50,791 nt of DNA, from NCBI GenBank assembly GCA_029262155.1, contig JAJCZW010000195.1, forward strand, positions 1-50,791, read 5' to 3'. A program made the translations under genes and the position numbers. Below are positions 7,705-16,533 of the stretch, piece by piece (position 1 is the stretch's first letter; each line of letters begins with the position of its first letter). The stretch comes from Gemmatimonadota bacterium (GTDB taxonomy: Bacteria; Gemmatimonadota; Gemmatimonadetes; Gemmatimonadales; GWC2-71-9). Below the pieces are notes generated by a model that was given only the letters and a program-made list of their open reading frames with translations, had not been told where the DNA came from and did no database searches.

Positions 7705-8955
7705 ATGGTGACATCTACCGATCCGAGTGCTCATCCCAACCCGTTGACCCTGGCCAAGCGCTTGGAGCAACTGGTCGACAAGGGGAACCTCCTGACGCGG
7801 GAAGTTTCCCTGGATTCCGTCTTGCAGCATGTCACCGATCTCGCCCGAACCGTCATCGGTGCCCGATACGCCGCTTTCGGTCGATTCGGACCCGATGGAA
7901 AGACCCTCGAAGCGTTCCATTCTTCGGGTGTGACTGATCAGGAACGGTCACGAATCGGTCCCATCCCCCAGGGGGTGGGTATCCTCGGCCTCGTGGTGAA
8001 GGGGGAACATCCGGTTCGGATCGAGGATATGGTAAACCACCCCGTCGCCGTCGGCTTCCCTCCGAATCACCCGCCAATGCGATCCTTCTTGGGCACCCCT
8101 GTCGTCGGACGAAGGGGGGTCCTTGGGAACCTCTACCTCACTGAAAAGGTCGGGGCCGGATCCTTTTCCGCGGAGGATGAGCACGTCCTGGTCCTCCTCG
8201 CCCGGACGGCGGCCGCCGCGATCGACAATGCGCGCCTCCACGAGGAGAGCGCTCGGCTCCTCTCCGAGGTCCAATCGCTCCATCGCACACGCGAGCGATT
8301 CTTTGCGATGGTGAATCACGAACTTCGAAACGCCCTCGCCGCTGTCTTCGGCTGGGCGGAGATGCTGGTTCGAAGTAAGAAGGGCGAGACTGTTCCGCGG
8401 GCAGCCTACGAAGTGCTCGACTCGGCTTCGGCGGCCAAGGAGCTAATCAACGACCTCCTCGATCTCAGTCGGCTTGATGAGGACCGCCTCAAACCGGTGC
8501 TGCGGGAGGTCCAATGCGGTGGCATGATCCAGCATGCCGTAAGCCGCGTACACCCTGACATCGAAGCCAACGGGTTGCGCCTGACTTTGGATATCGACGA
8601 CCGCCTTACCAACTGTCTCACCGACGCCAGCCGGGTGGAACAGATCCTAGTTAACCTTCTCCGAAATGCCATCCGGCATTCCCCCCCGTCCGGACAGATT
8701 CACGTCGTGGCGGTCCCCTCGGGGGATCGGGTCCAGATTCAGGTCAATGACGACGGCCCAGGGATTCGGGAGGCTGAGTTGGAACGGATCTTCGATGTCT
8801 ACGAAACGACCGCTGGCGATGAACGACGCGGCGTTGGACTTGGGCTCCCCCTCTCACGCCGCCTCGCCCGGCTCTTGGGCGGAGAGCTTTCTGCCACCCA
8901 TGAACCGGGTGGTGGTGGGCGGTTGTTGTTGGAGTTACCTCACACCACAATATGA
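7705..8955 (+). CDS. GAF sensor histidine kinase, DosS-like sensor with HisKA transmitter
   Basis: A 416-aa kinase with no membrane segment. The single GAF domain (about 32-178) carries FPPNHPPMRSFLGTPV and GNLYLTEK, very close to the haem-binding GAF-A of mycobacterial DosS/DosT. A dimerisation helix with NHELRNALAAVFGW follows (phospho-acceptor His205), then a HATPase domain with NLLRNAIRHSP, DDGPGI and GVGLGLPLSRRLARLLGG. DosS itself has two GAF domains and a HisKA_3 transmitter, so the sensor appears joined to a different transmitter class here. It is followed 57 bp later by an OmpR-type regulator, its likely partner. Haem binding is inferred, not shown. Confidence 0.92.
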   Translation: MVTSTDPSAHPNPLTLAKRLEQLVDKGNLLTREVSLDSVLQHVTDLARTVIGARYAAFGRFGPDGKTLEAFHSSGVTDQERSRIGPIPQGVGILGLVVKGEHPVRIEDMVNHPVAVGFPPNHPPMRSFLGTPVVGRRGVLGNLYLTEKVGAGSFSAEDEHVLVLLARTAAAAIDNARLHEESARLLSEVQSLHRTRERFFAMVNHELRNALAAVFGWAEMLVRSKKGETVPRAAYEVLDSASAAKELINDLLDLSRLDEDRLKPVLREVQCGGMIQHAVSRVHPDIEANGLRLTLDIDDRLTNCLTDASRVEQILVNLLRNAIRHSPPSGQIHVVAVPSGDRVQIQVNDDGPGIREAELERIFDVYETTAGDERRGVGLGLPLSRRLARLLGGELSATHEPGGGGRLLLELPHTTI

Positions 8956-9012
8956 AGTATTCTTCATGATCACTTGACGCCTGGTTCATACGCCTTGGAG
9001 TAGACTAGGTCC

Positions 9013-9705
9013 ATGAAAGTTCTCGTCGTCGAAGATGATCGGAAGGTGGCCGGGTTTATCGAGCTTGGCCTCAAGGAAGAGGGCTATGTCGTTGATGTCG
9101 CCTCGGATGGCGAGGAGGCAACGATGATGGCCCACGTCTACCAATATGACGTGATTCTTCTGGACATCATGCTGCCGAAGAAGAACGGATTCCAGGTTGC
9201 GATGGAGTTGCGGCGGGAGGGACGGAGTACACCCATTCTCATGCTCACCTCCCGCGACGCCGTCGAAGATATTGTCCGCGGATTGGATGCGGGTGCCGAC
9301 GACTATCTGGCCAAGCCATTTCGGTTCGAGGAACTCCTTGCCCGGGTTCGAGCCCTTGCCAGACGGGGCGGCGCTGAGCGGATGGAAACCCTTCGCTTTG
9401 GGACGATCGTTATGGACCGGCTTCGTCACACTGTGACGGTGGTCGACCAGATCATCGACCTGACCGCAAAAGAGTTTCAGCTACTCGAGTATTTCCTCCT
9501 TCACCCGGAGGAGGTCGTGCGGAGGACTTCACTGTTGGAAAAGGTGTGGGATATGCATTTTGATCCCGAGAGCAACGTGGTCGACGTGCATATCGGGAAT
9601 CTCCGGCGGAAGCTGAAGCAAGCATCTGCGTTGGAGAAAATCGAGACCATCCGTGGGGTCGGGTTCGCCCTCCGGCCCACGACCGAGGCTGTCTCCCGAC
9701 GGTGA
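9013..9705 (+). CDS. OmpR/PhoB-family response regulator
   Basis: A 230-aa regulator. The receiver (1-118) has the acidic pair VVEDD, phospho-acceptor Asp51 in LLDIMLPKKNG and Lys in LAKPFRFEELLAR. The winged-helix domain (about 128-222) includes LTAKEFQLLEYFLLHPEEVV and VVDVHIGNLRRKL. It probably takes phosphate from the GAF kinase upstream. Its stop overlaps the GTG start of the P-type ATPase by 4 bases, so kinase, regulator and pump form one unit. A TTGACG sequence lies about 40 bases before the start, but spacing to any -10 is poor. Confidence 0.96.
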   Translation: MKVLVVEDDRKVAGFIELGLKEEGYVVDVASDGEEATMMAHVYQYDVILLDIMLPKKNGFQVAMELRREGRSTPILMLTSRDAVEDIVRGLDAGADDYLAKPFRFEELLARVRALARRGGAERMETLRFGTIVMDRLRHTVTVVDQIIDLTAKEFQLLEYFLLHPEEVVRRTSLLEKVWDMHFDPESNVVDVHIGNLRRKLKQASALEKIETIRGVGFALRPTTEAVSRR

Positions 9706-11549
9706 GTGCCGTTCCGGCGGTTGTGCGTCTCCCGGCCGCCACCCTTCTCGCCCTGGTGCTGGGTGCGCTCGGCCTCCTTCATCCGGCGACGTCCCCTTAC
9801 GTCGACCTTTTCTGGCACATCGCCCTCTACGGATTTGGGATCCCGGTCCTCTGGGATACCGTGCGCGGCATTCTACACGGTCGTTGGGCGACCGACTTAG
9901 TTGCCGCCCTTGCCATCCTGACGGCGATGTTCCTCGACCAACCGTTCGCAGGACTCATCATCGTCCTCATGCAATCTGGTGGCGCGGCCTTGGAAGCCCA
10001 CGCCGTGTCCCGGGCAACGGCGGCAGTCCGTCTCTTGGAGGCGGAGGCGCCGCAGATCGCCCACCGGATCGCTGCCCCCGGTGTCGTGGATGATGTCTCG
10101 GTCGATCGTGTTGTTGTCGGAGATCGGCTCCTCGTCAGGCCCGGGGAGATGGTCCCGTGCGACGGCACCGTCGTGGCGGGACACTCTTCTGTTGATACCG
10201 CCCGGGTCACAGGAGAACCGCTTCCGCTGACCGCGACCCTCGGCACCTCGTTGCAGAGCGGGATGGTCAATCTATCCGGACCACTCACGCTGTCGGTTAC
10301 CGCCCCGGCGCGTGAAAGCCTCTACGCCCGCGTGGTCGAATTGGTTCGCCATGCCCAAGCAAGCAAGGCTCCGGTGCAGCGTGTTGCGGACCGGTTCGCG
10401 ATTTGGTTCACGCCACTCACGCTCGGGGTCTGCGTTCTGGCATGGTTCGCAAGCGGCGAGGCACTTCGTGTTCTCGCCGTTCTCGTCGTTGCGACCCCCT
10501 GCCCTATGCTGCTGGCGACACCGGTTGCGATTCTCGGAGGAGTGAACCGTGCGGCTCGTGACCAGATCATTATCCGACATGGTGGGGCGCTCGAATCGCT
10601 CGCGCGGGTGAATACCGTGGTATTTGACAAGACCGGAACACTGACGGTTGGTCGCCCGGAGGTGGTCATGGTGGAGTCGGCCGGCGCAGTGAACGAAAAC
10701 CAAATCCTCTCCTGGGCGAGTGCGGTCGAGCATGGGGCAAGCCATCCGCTTGCCCGGAGTATTGAACGTGCCGCGAGCGAACGACAGATCCCTCTCCTCC
10801 CGACGACCGCTACGGAGGAGTTCCCCGGCCGGGGGGTTCGGGGCACGGTCGAAGGGCGTCGGGTTGTAGTTGGATCTACCAGCTTGGTCCGGGAGCTGGA
10901 GCCGGGGATCGGTCATGTTTCGTTTTCACCAGTGCGACATGATCTGAGCGCCTTGGTCGCCGTCGATGGCCGGTTGGTTGGACGTATCAGCTTTTCCGAT
11001 CGGATTCGCCCCGATGCTGCCGCCGCGTTGCAATCTCTCCGGAGCCTTGGCATCGATCGCACGGTCCTCCTCTCTGGTGACGACCCCGACAACGTCTCCG
11101 CGTTGGCAGCGGAGCTCCACTTCGGTGAAGCGCACGGTGGACTCCTCCCGGATGAAAAGCTTGCGGCCGTGGCTGCCCTCGAACAGGACAAGGCCGTTGT
11201 CCTTATGGTGGGAGATGGAACCAACGATGCGCCAGCACTAAGTTTTGCCACTGTCGGAATGGCCTTGGCCAGCCACGGCGGGGGGATCAGTGCCGAATCG
11301 GCCGATGTGGTTCTCCTGGGGGATCAGTTGAACCGGGTCCCCCAAGCGGTGGCAATTGGACGGCGAACCCTCCGCATCGCGCACCAGAGCCTCTGGTGGG
11401 GGCTCGGATTGAGTGGGGTGGCGATGATCTTCGCGGCCGCGGGGGGCATTACCCCGGCGGTTGGCGCGGTGCTACAGGAGGGGATTGACGTCGCGGTCAT
11501 CGCCAATGCTCTCCGCACGGCTTGGCCCGGTTCCAGAGTATCTTCATGA
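9702..11549 (+). CDS. P1B-type metal-transporting ATPase with TPC motif, no N-terminal HMA domain
   Basis: A 615-aa P-type ATPase. The expected parts are present: actuator TGEPLP, TPCPMLLATPV in the metal-site helix (Thr265-Pro-Cys267), phosphorylation site DKTGTLT at Asp309, the HP dipeptide in GASHPLARSI, and GDGTNDAPAL. Cu+ pumps have CPC and Zn/Cd pumps usually CPC; TPC marks a P1B subgroup of uncertain metal. No metal-binding domain precedes the first TM helix, so it is shorter than CopA/ZntA. The GTG start overlaps the regulator stop. It acts at the inner membrane, and the coupling suggests the two-component system controls metal or redox homeostasis. Confidence 0.93.
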   Translation: MSAVPAVVRLPAATLLALVLGALGLLHPATSPYVDLFWHIALYGFGIPVLWDTVRGILHGRWATDLVAALAILTAMFLDQPFAGLIIVLMQSGGAALEAHAVSRATAAVRLLEAEAPQIAHRIAAPGVVDDVSVDRVVVGDRLLVRPGEMVPCDGTVVAGHSSVDTARVTGEPLPLTATLGTSLQSGMVNLSGPLTLSVTAPARESLYARVVELVRHAQASKAPVQRVADRFAIWFTPLTLGVCVLAWFASGEALRVLAVLVVATPCPMLLATPVAILGGVNRAARDQIIIRHGGALESLARVNTVVFDKTGTLTVGRPEVVMVESAGAVNENQILSWASAVEHGASHPLARSIERAASERQIPLLPTTATEEFPGRGVRGTVEGRRVVVGSTSLVRELEPGIGHVSFSPVRHDLSALVAVDGRLVGRISFSDRIRPDAAAALQSLRSLGIDRTVLLSGDDPDNVSALAAELHFGEAHGGLLPDEKLAAVAALEQDKAVVLMVGDGTNDAPALSFATVGMALASHGGGISAESADVVLLGDQLNRVPQAVAIGRRTLRIAHQSLWWGLGLSGVAMIFAAAGGITPAVGAVLQEGIDVAVIANALRTAWPGSRVSS

Positions 11550-11636
11550 CAATCATCATCAATGGTCCCGACCGGATTTGTCAGTGGGTCCGGTGGGCTC
11601 TGTCCCCAGATCCTCACGTTGCCGCTAGGAGACTTC

Positions 11637-13829
11637 ATGACCTCCCCGCTCGAGTCATTCTCGTACGATGACGCGATAGTACGGAAATTCCTCACCGCAA
11701 CCCTCCTCTGGGGGGTGGTGGGAATGCTGGTGGGATTGGTGATCGCCCTCCAACTGGCCAACCCCGCCTTCAACTTTGACATCCCGTGGTTGTCGTTCGG
11801 ACGGCTGCGACCGCTCCACACCAATGCGGTCATCTTCGCCTTCGCGGGGAACGCGTTCTTCACTGGGGCGTACTACTCAACCCAACGATTGCTCAAAGCG
11901 CGAATGTTCAGCGACACCTTGAGCACGCTTCATTTTTGGGGATGGCAACTGATCATTGTCTCCGCGGCCCTGACGCTGCCCCTGGGATTCACCCAGGCCA
12001 AAGAATACGCGGAACTGGAATGGCCGATTGACATCGCGATTACCATCGTATGGGTGATTTTTGCAGTCAATTTTTTCGGTACCATTGCCCGCCGTCGAGA
12101 GCGCCATCTGTATGTGGCCATCTGGTTTTACATCGCCAGTATCGTGACCGTGGCCATCTTGCACATCTTCAACAACCTGTCGCTGCCGGTCACGTTGTTT
12201 AAGAGCTACTCGCTCTATGCTGGCGTCCAAGATGCCTTCATGCAGTGGTGGTATGGTCACAACGCGGTCGCCTTTTTCCTGACGACTCCGTTCCTTGGCC
12301 TTATGTATTACTTCATGCCGAAGGCGGCCGAGCGCCCCATCTTCAGCTATCGGTTATCGATTCTCCACTTTTGGTCGTTGGTCTTTCTCTATATCTGGGC
12401 TGGCCCCCACCATCTCCACTACACCGCACTACCCGAGTGGGCCTCGACACTGGGGATGGTCTTTTCCATCATGCTTTGGATGCCAAGTTGGGGTGGGATG
12501 GTGAACGGGCTGCTGACCCTTCGCGGTGCTTGGCGCAAGGTGGCGGAAGACCCGGTCCTCAAATTCTTCGTCGTCGCCATAACCGCCTACGGGATGTCGA
12601 CCTTTGAAGGACCAATGCTCTCGATCAAGAGCGTCAACGCCTTGGCCCACTACACCGACTGGGTGATCGCCCATGTCCATACCGGTGCATTGGGTTGGAA
12701 TGGCTTCATGGCAGCGGGGATGGCATACTGGCTGGCCCCCCGCCTCTTCCAAACCAAGCTGCACAGCATCAAGCTCGCCGAGATTCACTTTTGGGTCGCG
12801 ACCCTTGGCATCCTCCTCTATGTCACGGCGATCTATAACGCGGGCCTCACCCAGGGGCTGATGTGGCGGGCCTTCGATGAGACCGGTCGCCTGCAGTTCC
12901 CTGACTTTGTGGAGACCGTGGTCCGGTTACTTCCGATGTATTGGGTACGCGTCGCTGGAGGCGCACTCTACCTCACCGGCATGCTGATCTTCGCCTACAA
13001 CATTGTCATGACCTGGCGCAGTCGGCCGACGACCTACACGGTCCCCGTCATCCAGGCGCCTCGCCTGCTCCCGGTGGCTGCCCTCGCGCCATCCACCCCA
13101 CCAACCCTGGGATGGTACCGCCGGTTCCTCCAGGCCGCCTGGCATCGGACGTGGGAGCGCCTTCCGCTCACCTTTACCGTCATGGTCCTAGTGGCCGTGG
13201 TCGTGGCGTCTCTATTCGAGATCATCCCCACCTTCTTGATTCGATCGAACGTTCCCACGATCGCCAGTGTGCAACCCTACACGCCGCTGGAACTGGCAGG
13301 CCGCGATATCTACATCCGCGAAGGGTGCTTTAACTGTCACAGCCAGATGATTCGCCCGCTCCGCCACGAGACGGAACGCTACGGCGAATACAGCAAACCG
13401 GGAGAGTCGGTCTATGAACACCCCTTCCTTTGGGGCTCCCGGCGGATCGGGCCCGACCTGGCGCGCGAAGGGGGGAAGTACCCCGACCTCTGGCATGTGC
13501 GCCACATGGAGGACCCAAGCGCGATTACCCCGAACTCAATCATGCCGGGATATAGCCACCTCCTGCGCAACCCCCTCGATTTTGAAGGGATTCAGGGCCG
13601 GGTCGATGTGATGGCTATGCTGGGCGTCCCCTATGGGGCTGCGATTGAACGGGCCCCAGCGATGGCCCGGGAGCAGGCGCAGGCGCTGGCCGAGGCAATC
13701 GAGGCACAGGGTGGCCCTTCAGACCTGAGCGACAAAGAGATCGTCGCGATGGTCGCCTATCTCCAACGACTTGGCACTGACCTCAGCCGTGCAGTTCCAG
13801 CGGCGAACCAAACGGGAGGAACCCAATAA
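11637..13829 (+). CDS. ccoNO: cbb3 cytochrome c oxidase, fused subunits I and II (CcoN-CcoO)
   Basis: A 730-aa fusion. Residues 1 to about 480 are the 12-helix haem-copper catalytic subunit, with the conserved blocks HTNAVIFAF, WYGHNAVAFFLTTPFLG, HHLHYTALPEW and DWVIAHVHTGALGWNG supplying haem and CuB histidines. After a linker and one TM helix (about 510-535), the CcoO part has the haem c site CFNCH (564-568), followed by GPDLAREGGKYPDLWH and a distal Met. Separate ccoN and ccoO genes are usual. The start at 11637 has AGGAG 6 bases upstream. High-affinity terminal oxidase, first gene of a run of overlapping cco genes. Confidence 0.96.
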   Translation: MTSPLESFSYDDAIVRKFLTATLLWGVVGMLVGLVIALQLANPAFNFDIPWLSFGRLRPLHTNAVIFAFAGNAFFTGAYYSTQRLLKARMFSDTLSTLHFWGWQLIIVSAALTLPLGFTQAKEYAELEWPIDIAITIVWVIFAVNFFGTIARRRERHLYVAIWFYIASIVTVAILHIFNNLSLPVTLFKSYSLYAGVQDAFMQWWYGHNAVAFFLTTPFLGLMYYFMPKAAERPIFSYRLSILHFWSLVFLYIWAGPHHLHYTALPEWASTLGMVFSIMLWMPSWGGMVNGLLTLRGAWRKVAEDPVLKFFVVAITAYGMSTFEGPMLSIKSVNALAHYTDWVIAHVHTGALGWNGFMAAGMAYWLAPRLFQTKLHSIKLAEIHFWVATLGILLYVTAIYNAGLTQGLMWRAFDETGRLQFPDFVETVVRLLPMYWVRVAGGALYLTGMLIFAYNIVMTWRSRPTTYTVPVIQAPRLLPVAALAPSTPPTLGWYRRFLQAAWHRTWERLPLTFTVMVLVAVVVASLFEIIPTFLIRSNVPTIASVQPYTPLELAGRDIYIREGCFNCHSQMIRPLRHETERYGEYSKPGESVYEHPFLWGSRRIGPDLAREGGKYPDLWHVRHMEDPSAITPNSIMPGYSHLLRNPLDFEGIQGRVDVMAMLGVPYGAAIERAPAMAREQAQALAEAIEAQGGPSDLSDKEIVAMVAYLQRLGTDLSRAVPAANQTGGTQ

Positions 13830-13830
13830 C

Positions 13831-14031
13831 ATGCGTCTCTCCGATATCATGGCAGCGGCCGGTCTTTCCGGTTGGGCCGAAGCCGCACTGGTGCTCTTCC
13901 TTGCTGCATTCGTGACGATCCTGATCGCGGTGATGGCCCCGAGTCGACGCCAGGAATTCGACCGGCTCAGTCGCCTCCCTCTCGACGATGATTCCCCGTT
14001 CTCTTCCGACGCTAACGGAGGAACGCAATGA
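13831..14031 (+). CDS. ccoQ: Small cbb3 oxidase subunit (CcoQ-like)
   Basis: A 66-aa single-TM protein (hydrophobic about 15-35: AEAALVLFLAAFVTILIAVM) with a charged cytoplasmic tail RRQEFDRLSRLPLDD, matching the usual CcoQ/FixQ layout and place between ccoO and ccoP. It starts 1 bp after the ccoNO stop with GGAGG upstream and overlaps ccoP by 4 bases. CcoQ stabilises the CcoP-core interaction. The sequence is short, so the call rests on position and architecture. Confidence 0.8.
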   Translation: MRLSDIMAAAGLSGWAEAALVLFLAAFVTILIAVMAPSRRQEFDRLSRLPLDDDSPFSSDANGGTQ

Positions 14032-14630
14032 CGGATCCTACCCCTAACGATCCCCTGTTACTCGACCACGAGTACGACGGTATCCAGGAGTATGACAACC
14101 CGCTCCCGCGATGGTGGGTGTGGCTCTTCTGGATCACCATCGTCTATTCCATTCTCTATGTCCTCAACGTCCCCGGGATCGGCATGGGCGCTGGCCGAGT
14201 GGCTGTGTACGAGGCCGATGTGGAAGCAGCGAACGCCATCCGCGGCAGCGGCGAGGCTGTGGCAAGTGGAGCCACGGATAGTGCGCTCACCGTGATGTCC
14301 GGGCGCCCCGACCTCGTGGCAGCAGGAGCAACGATCTATGGAACCCGGTGTGCCGTCTGCCACGGCGCAGATGGCGGCGGGATCATCGGCCCCAACCTCA
14401 CCGATGCATTCTGGCTCCATGGTGCTGCCCCAAGCGAGATCCACCGTACGATTTCCGCCGGTGTGCTGACGAAAGGAATGCCGGCGTGGGACAGGGTCCT
14501 CACACCGGACGAGGTGACACAGGTGACGACCTACGTGATGAGTCTTGGCGGAACCACACCGGCGGCGCCCAAACCGCCTGAAGGAGAGCGCCACGAACCA
14601 TCCGTCGAACCAGAGGTTCCGCCTCGGTGA
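14028..14630 (+). CDS. ccoP: cbb3 oxidase subunit III (CcoP) with a single haem c
   Basis: A 200-aa membrane-anchored cytochrome. The N-terminus DHEYDGIQEYDNPLPRWW is the FixP_N signature, followed by one TM helix (about 30-50). One cytochrome c domain carries CAVCH (108-112), GPNLTDAFWLHG and GMPAWD with the distal Met. Typical CcoP is near 300 aa with two CxxCH motifs, so one haem domain is missing. The frame is open and uninterrupted, so this looks like a natural short form. It transfers electrons from soluble cytochromes to CcoO and overlaps ccoQ and ccoG by 4 bases each. Confidence 0.93.
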   Translation: MTDPTPNDPLLLDHEYDGIQEYDNPLPRWWVWLFWITIVYSILYVLNVPGIGMGAGRVAVYEADVEAANAIRGSGEAVASGATDSALTVMSGRPDLVAAGATIYGTRCAVCHGADGGGIIGPNLTDAFWLHGAAPSEIHRTISAGVLTKGMPAWDRVLTPDEVTQVTTYVMSLGGTTPAAPKPPEGERHEPSVEPEVPPR

Positions 14631-16042
14631 CTTCGGGACCGGCAGCTCGTGCCCCTGGCAGGGTCCTCGCAACCCTGAACGAAGACGGATCCCGACGGTG
14701 GATCCGGCCTAAGCAGTCCACCGGCCGGTTTTGGAAGGCCCGTCGCGCAGTGGCGTACGGCCTCATGCTGGTCTTCTTCGTCATCCCGTACATACCGGTT
14801 CGAGGCAAGCCACTCATCTTCCTCGACATACCGCGCCGACAATTCACCATCCTCGGAACGACGTTTCTTCCGACCGACACCCTGTTGCTCATGTTGCTCA
14901 TGGTGAGTGCTGCCATCGCAATCTTTCTGTTGACGGCGATGGTGGGACGAGCGTGGTGTGGGTGGGCCTGCCCCCAGACGGTGTATCTCGAGTTCCTCTT
15001 TCGCCCGATCGAGCGCTGGCTCGAAGGGGGTCGCACGGGATCGATGCTCCTCGATCGGGAAGGCAAGCGCTTGCCCCGGCAGCGGATCGTCAAGTACGGG
15101 GTCTATCTCTTTCTCGCCCTTTTCCTGGCCCACACCTTTCTCGCCTATTTTGTCGGGATCGATCAGTTGCTGGTGTGGGTCCGTCAGTCGCCGTGGGAGC
15201 ATCCGACGTCCTTTCTCGTTATGGCCGGCACGACCGCCGCCATCTTCGCCAACTTCACGTATTTCCGAGAGCAGACCTGTCTCGTGGCCTGCCCATACGG
15301 TCGGTTGCAATCGGTTCTGCTCGACCGACAATCGGTGATCGTGGGATATGATGAGCAGCGCGGTGAACCCCGGCACCGTTCTGTGCACAAAGCCCCATCT
15401 GGGGCTGGTGACTGCATCGATTGCCAAGCATGCGTGCTAACCTGCCCCACGGGGATCGATATTCGGGACGGGTTGCAGATGGAGTGTATTCACTGCACCC
15501 AGTGCATCGACGCCTGTGACCAGATCATGGATCGTGTCGGCCGGCCCCGGGGCCTCATTCGATACTCATCCCAGGAGAGTCTCGCGACAGGTCGTCGTCG
15601 CCTGCTCCGCCCCCGAGTGGTGATCTATCCGGCGCTTCTCCTTCTTTCCCTCGGAGCCTTGGGCTTTGCCCTCGGCACCAAGAGTGACACCGATGTCACC
15701 ATTCTCCGTGGCGGAGGAGCACCGTTCTCCCAAGAGGCGAACGGGAGTATCGTCAACCAACTCCGGCTCAAGGTCACGAACCGGCAACGCACCTCCCGCT
15801 CATATACGATCTCACTCCCAGACGCGCCCGACCTCACCCTTGTCGCCCCAATCAATCCCCTTCAGGTAACCGGTGGGGCCGTTGACGAGACCAGTATCTT
15901 CGTCGTCATTCCACCGACCAGCTTTGTCAACGGTGCGCGAACAGTCACGATCCGCCTGGAGGATGGTGCCGGGTTCGTTGGAACGTATCAGTACATGATG
16001 GTCGGCCCCGAACCCCCTCCCGATCAGGATGAGCATCGATGA
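14627..16042 (+). CDS. ccoG: cbb3 oxidase assembly ferredoxin-like protein CcoG
   Basis: A 471-aa membrane iron-sulfur protein (FixG/RdxA). Several TM helices lie in the first half, with GRAWCGWACPQTVYLEFLFRPIER typical of the family. Two [4Fe-4S] motifs follow (CIDCQACVLTCPTG and CIHCTQCIDACD), then another TM helix and a C-terminal periplasmic Ig-like domain from about 350. CcoG reduces Cu(II) to Cu(I) for delivery to the oxidase. It starts with GTG overlapping the ccoP stop (GTGA) and overlaps ccoH by 4 bases. Confidence 0.96.
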   Translation: MTSGPAARAPGRVLATLNEDGSRRWIRPKQSTGRFWKARRAVAYGLMLVFFVIPYIPVRGKPLIFLDIPRRQFTILGTTFLPTDTLLLMLLMVSAAIAIFLLTAMVGRAWCGWACPQTVYLEFLFRPIERWLEGGRTGSMLLDREGKRLPRQRIVKYGVYLFLALFLAHTFLAYFVGIDQLLVWVRQSPWEHPTSFLVMAGTTAAIFANFTYFREQTCLVACPYGRLQSVLLDRQSVIVGYDEQRGEPRHRSVHKAPSGAGDCIDCQACVLTCPTGIDIRDGLQMECIHCTQCIDACDQIMDRVGRPRGLIRYSSQESLATGRRRLLRPRVVIYPALLLLSLGALGFALGTKSDTDVTILRGGGAPFSQEANGSIVNQLRLKVTNRQRTSRSYTISLPDAPDLTLVAPINPLQVTGGAVDETSIFVVIPPTSFVNGARTVTIRLEDGAGFVGTYQYMMVGPEPPPDQDEHR

Positions 16043-16533
16043 CCAGGATGGGTGGAAGCGGACGCTGGTGGCCCTGGAGTCTCACGATCGTTCTGGGTCT
16101 CACGGTCGCTGGAAACGCTTGGCTCTGGCGAGTTGCCAATTCCGATCCTTCCTTTGCGGTAGAACCTGACTACTACCAGCAGGCAATCCACTGGGATTCC
16201 ACCACCGCACGGTCCAGGAGGAGTGCTGCACTCGGGTGGTCGGTGGACGCGTCCCTGACCGCTGTCGCCAATGGCACCCAGCTCCGCGTGACGGTGCGGG
16301 ATCCGGATGGCCAACCAATGCAAGACGTCAGGCTGTCTGCGAATGCCCGGCACACAGCACGCGCAGCGATCATCTATCCCCTAGTCTTCACTCCAACGAT
16401 CGACAGTGGATTTCTGGGGACTGTTCCCTCAACCCGATCGGGGCGATGGGAGGTGCGGCTCAGTGCCGTGCGGGCCACCGATCATTATGTTGCCACCCTC
16501 CGTCTCGAATCCGTCCCTCCGCCCGACCGATGA
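16039..16533 (+). CDS. ccoH: cbb3 oxidase assembly protein CcoH (FixH)
   Basis: A 164-aa protein with one N-terminal TM helix (about 12-30) and the FixH signature PDYYQQAIHWD at about 50, then a small periplasmic beta domain (LRVTVRDPDGQPMQDVRL, GRWEVRLSA). CcoH is needed for stable assembly of the cbb3 complex. Its ATG overlaps the ccoG stop and its stop overlaps the next gene by 4 bases. Confidence 0.9.
   Translation: MTRMGGSGRWWPWSLTIVLGLTVAGNAWLWRVANSDPSFAVEPDYYQQAIHWDSTTARSRRSAALGWSVDASLTAVANGTQLRVTVRDPDGQPMQDVRLSANARHTARAAIIYPLVFTPTIDSGFLGTVPSTRSGRWEVRLSAVRATDHYVATLRLESVPPPDR

Noticed and set aside
11546-11559. FNR-like site ATGAC-N4-ATCAT before ccoNO
   Set aside because: Three mismatches to TTGAT-N4-ATCAA and it overlaps the stop of the upstream gene; not reported as a site, though oxygen control of this locus is plausible.
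16236-16529. N-terminal extension of the TauE/SafE-like protein
   Set aside because: It lies wholly inside ccoH in another frame; the ATG at 16530 with the standard 4-base overlap is the better start.
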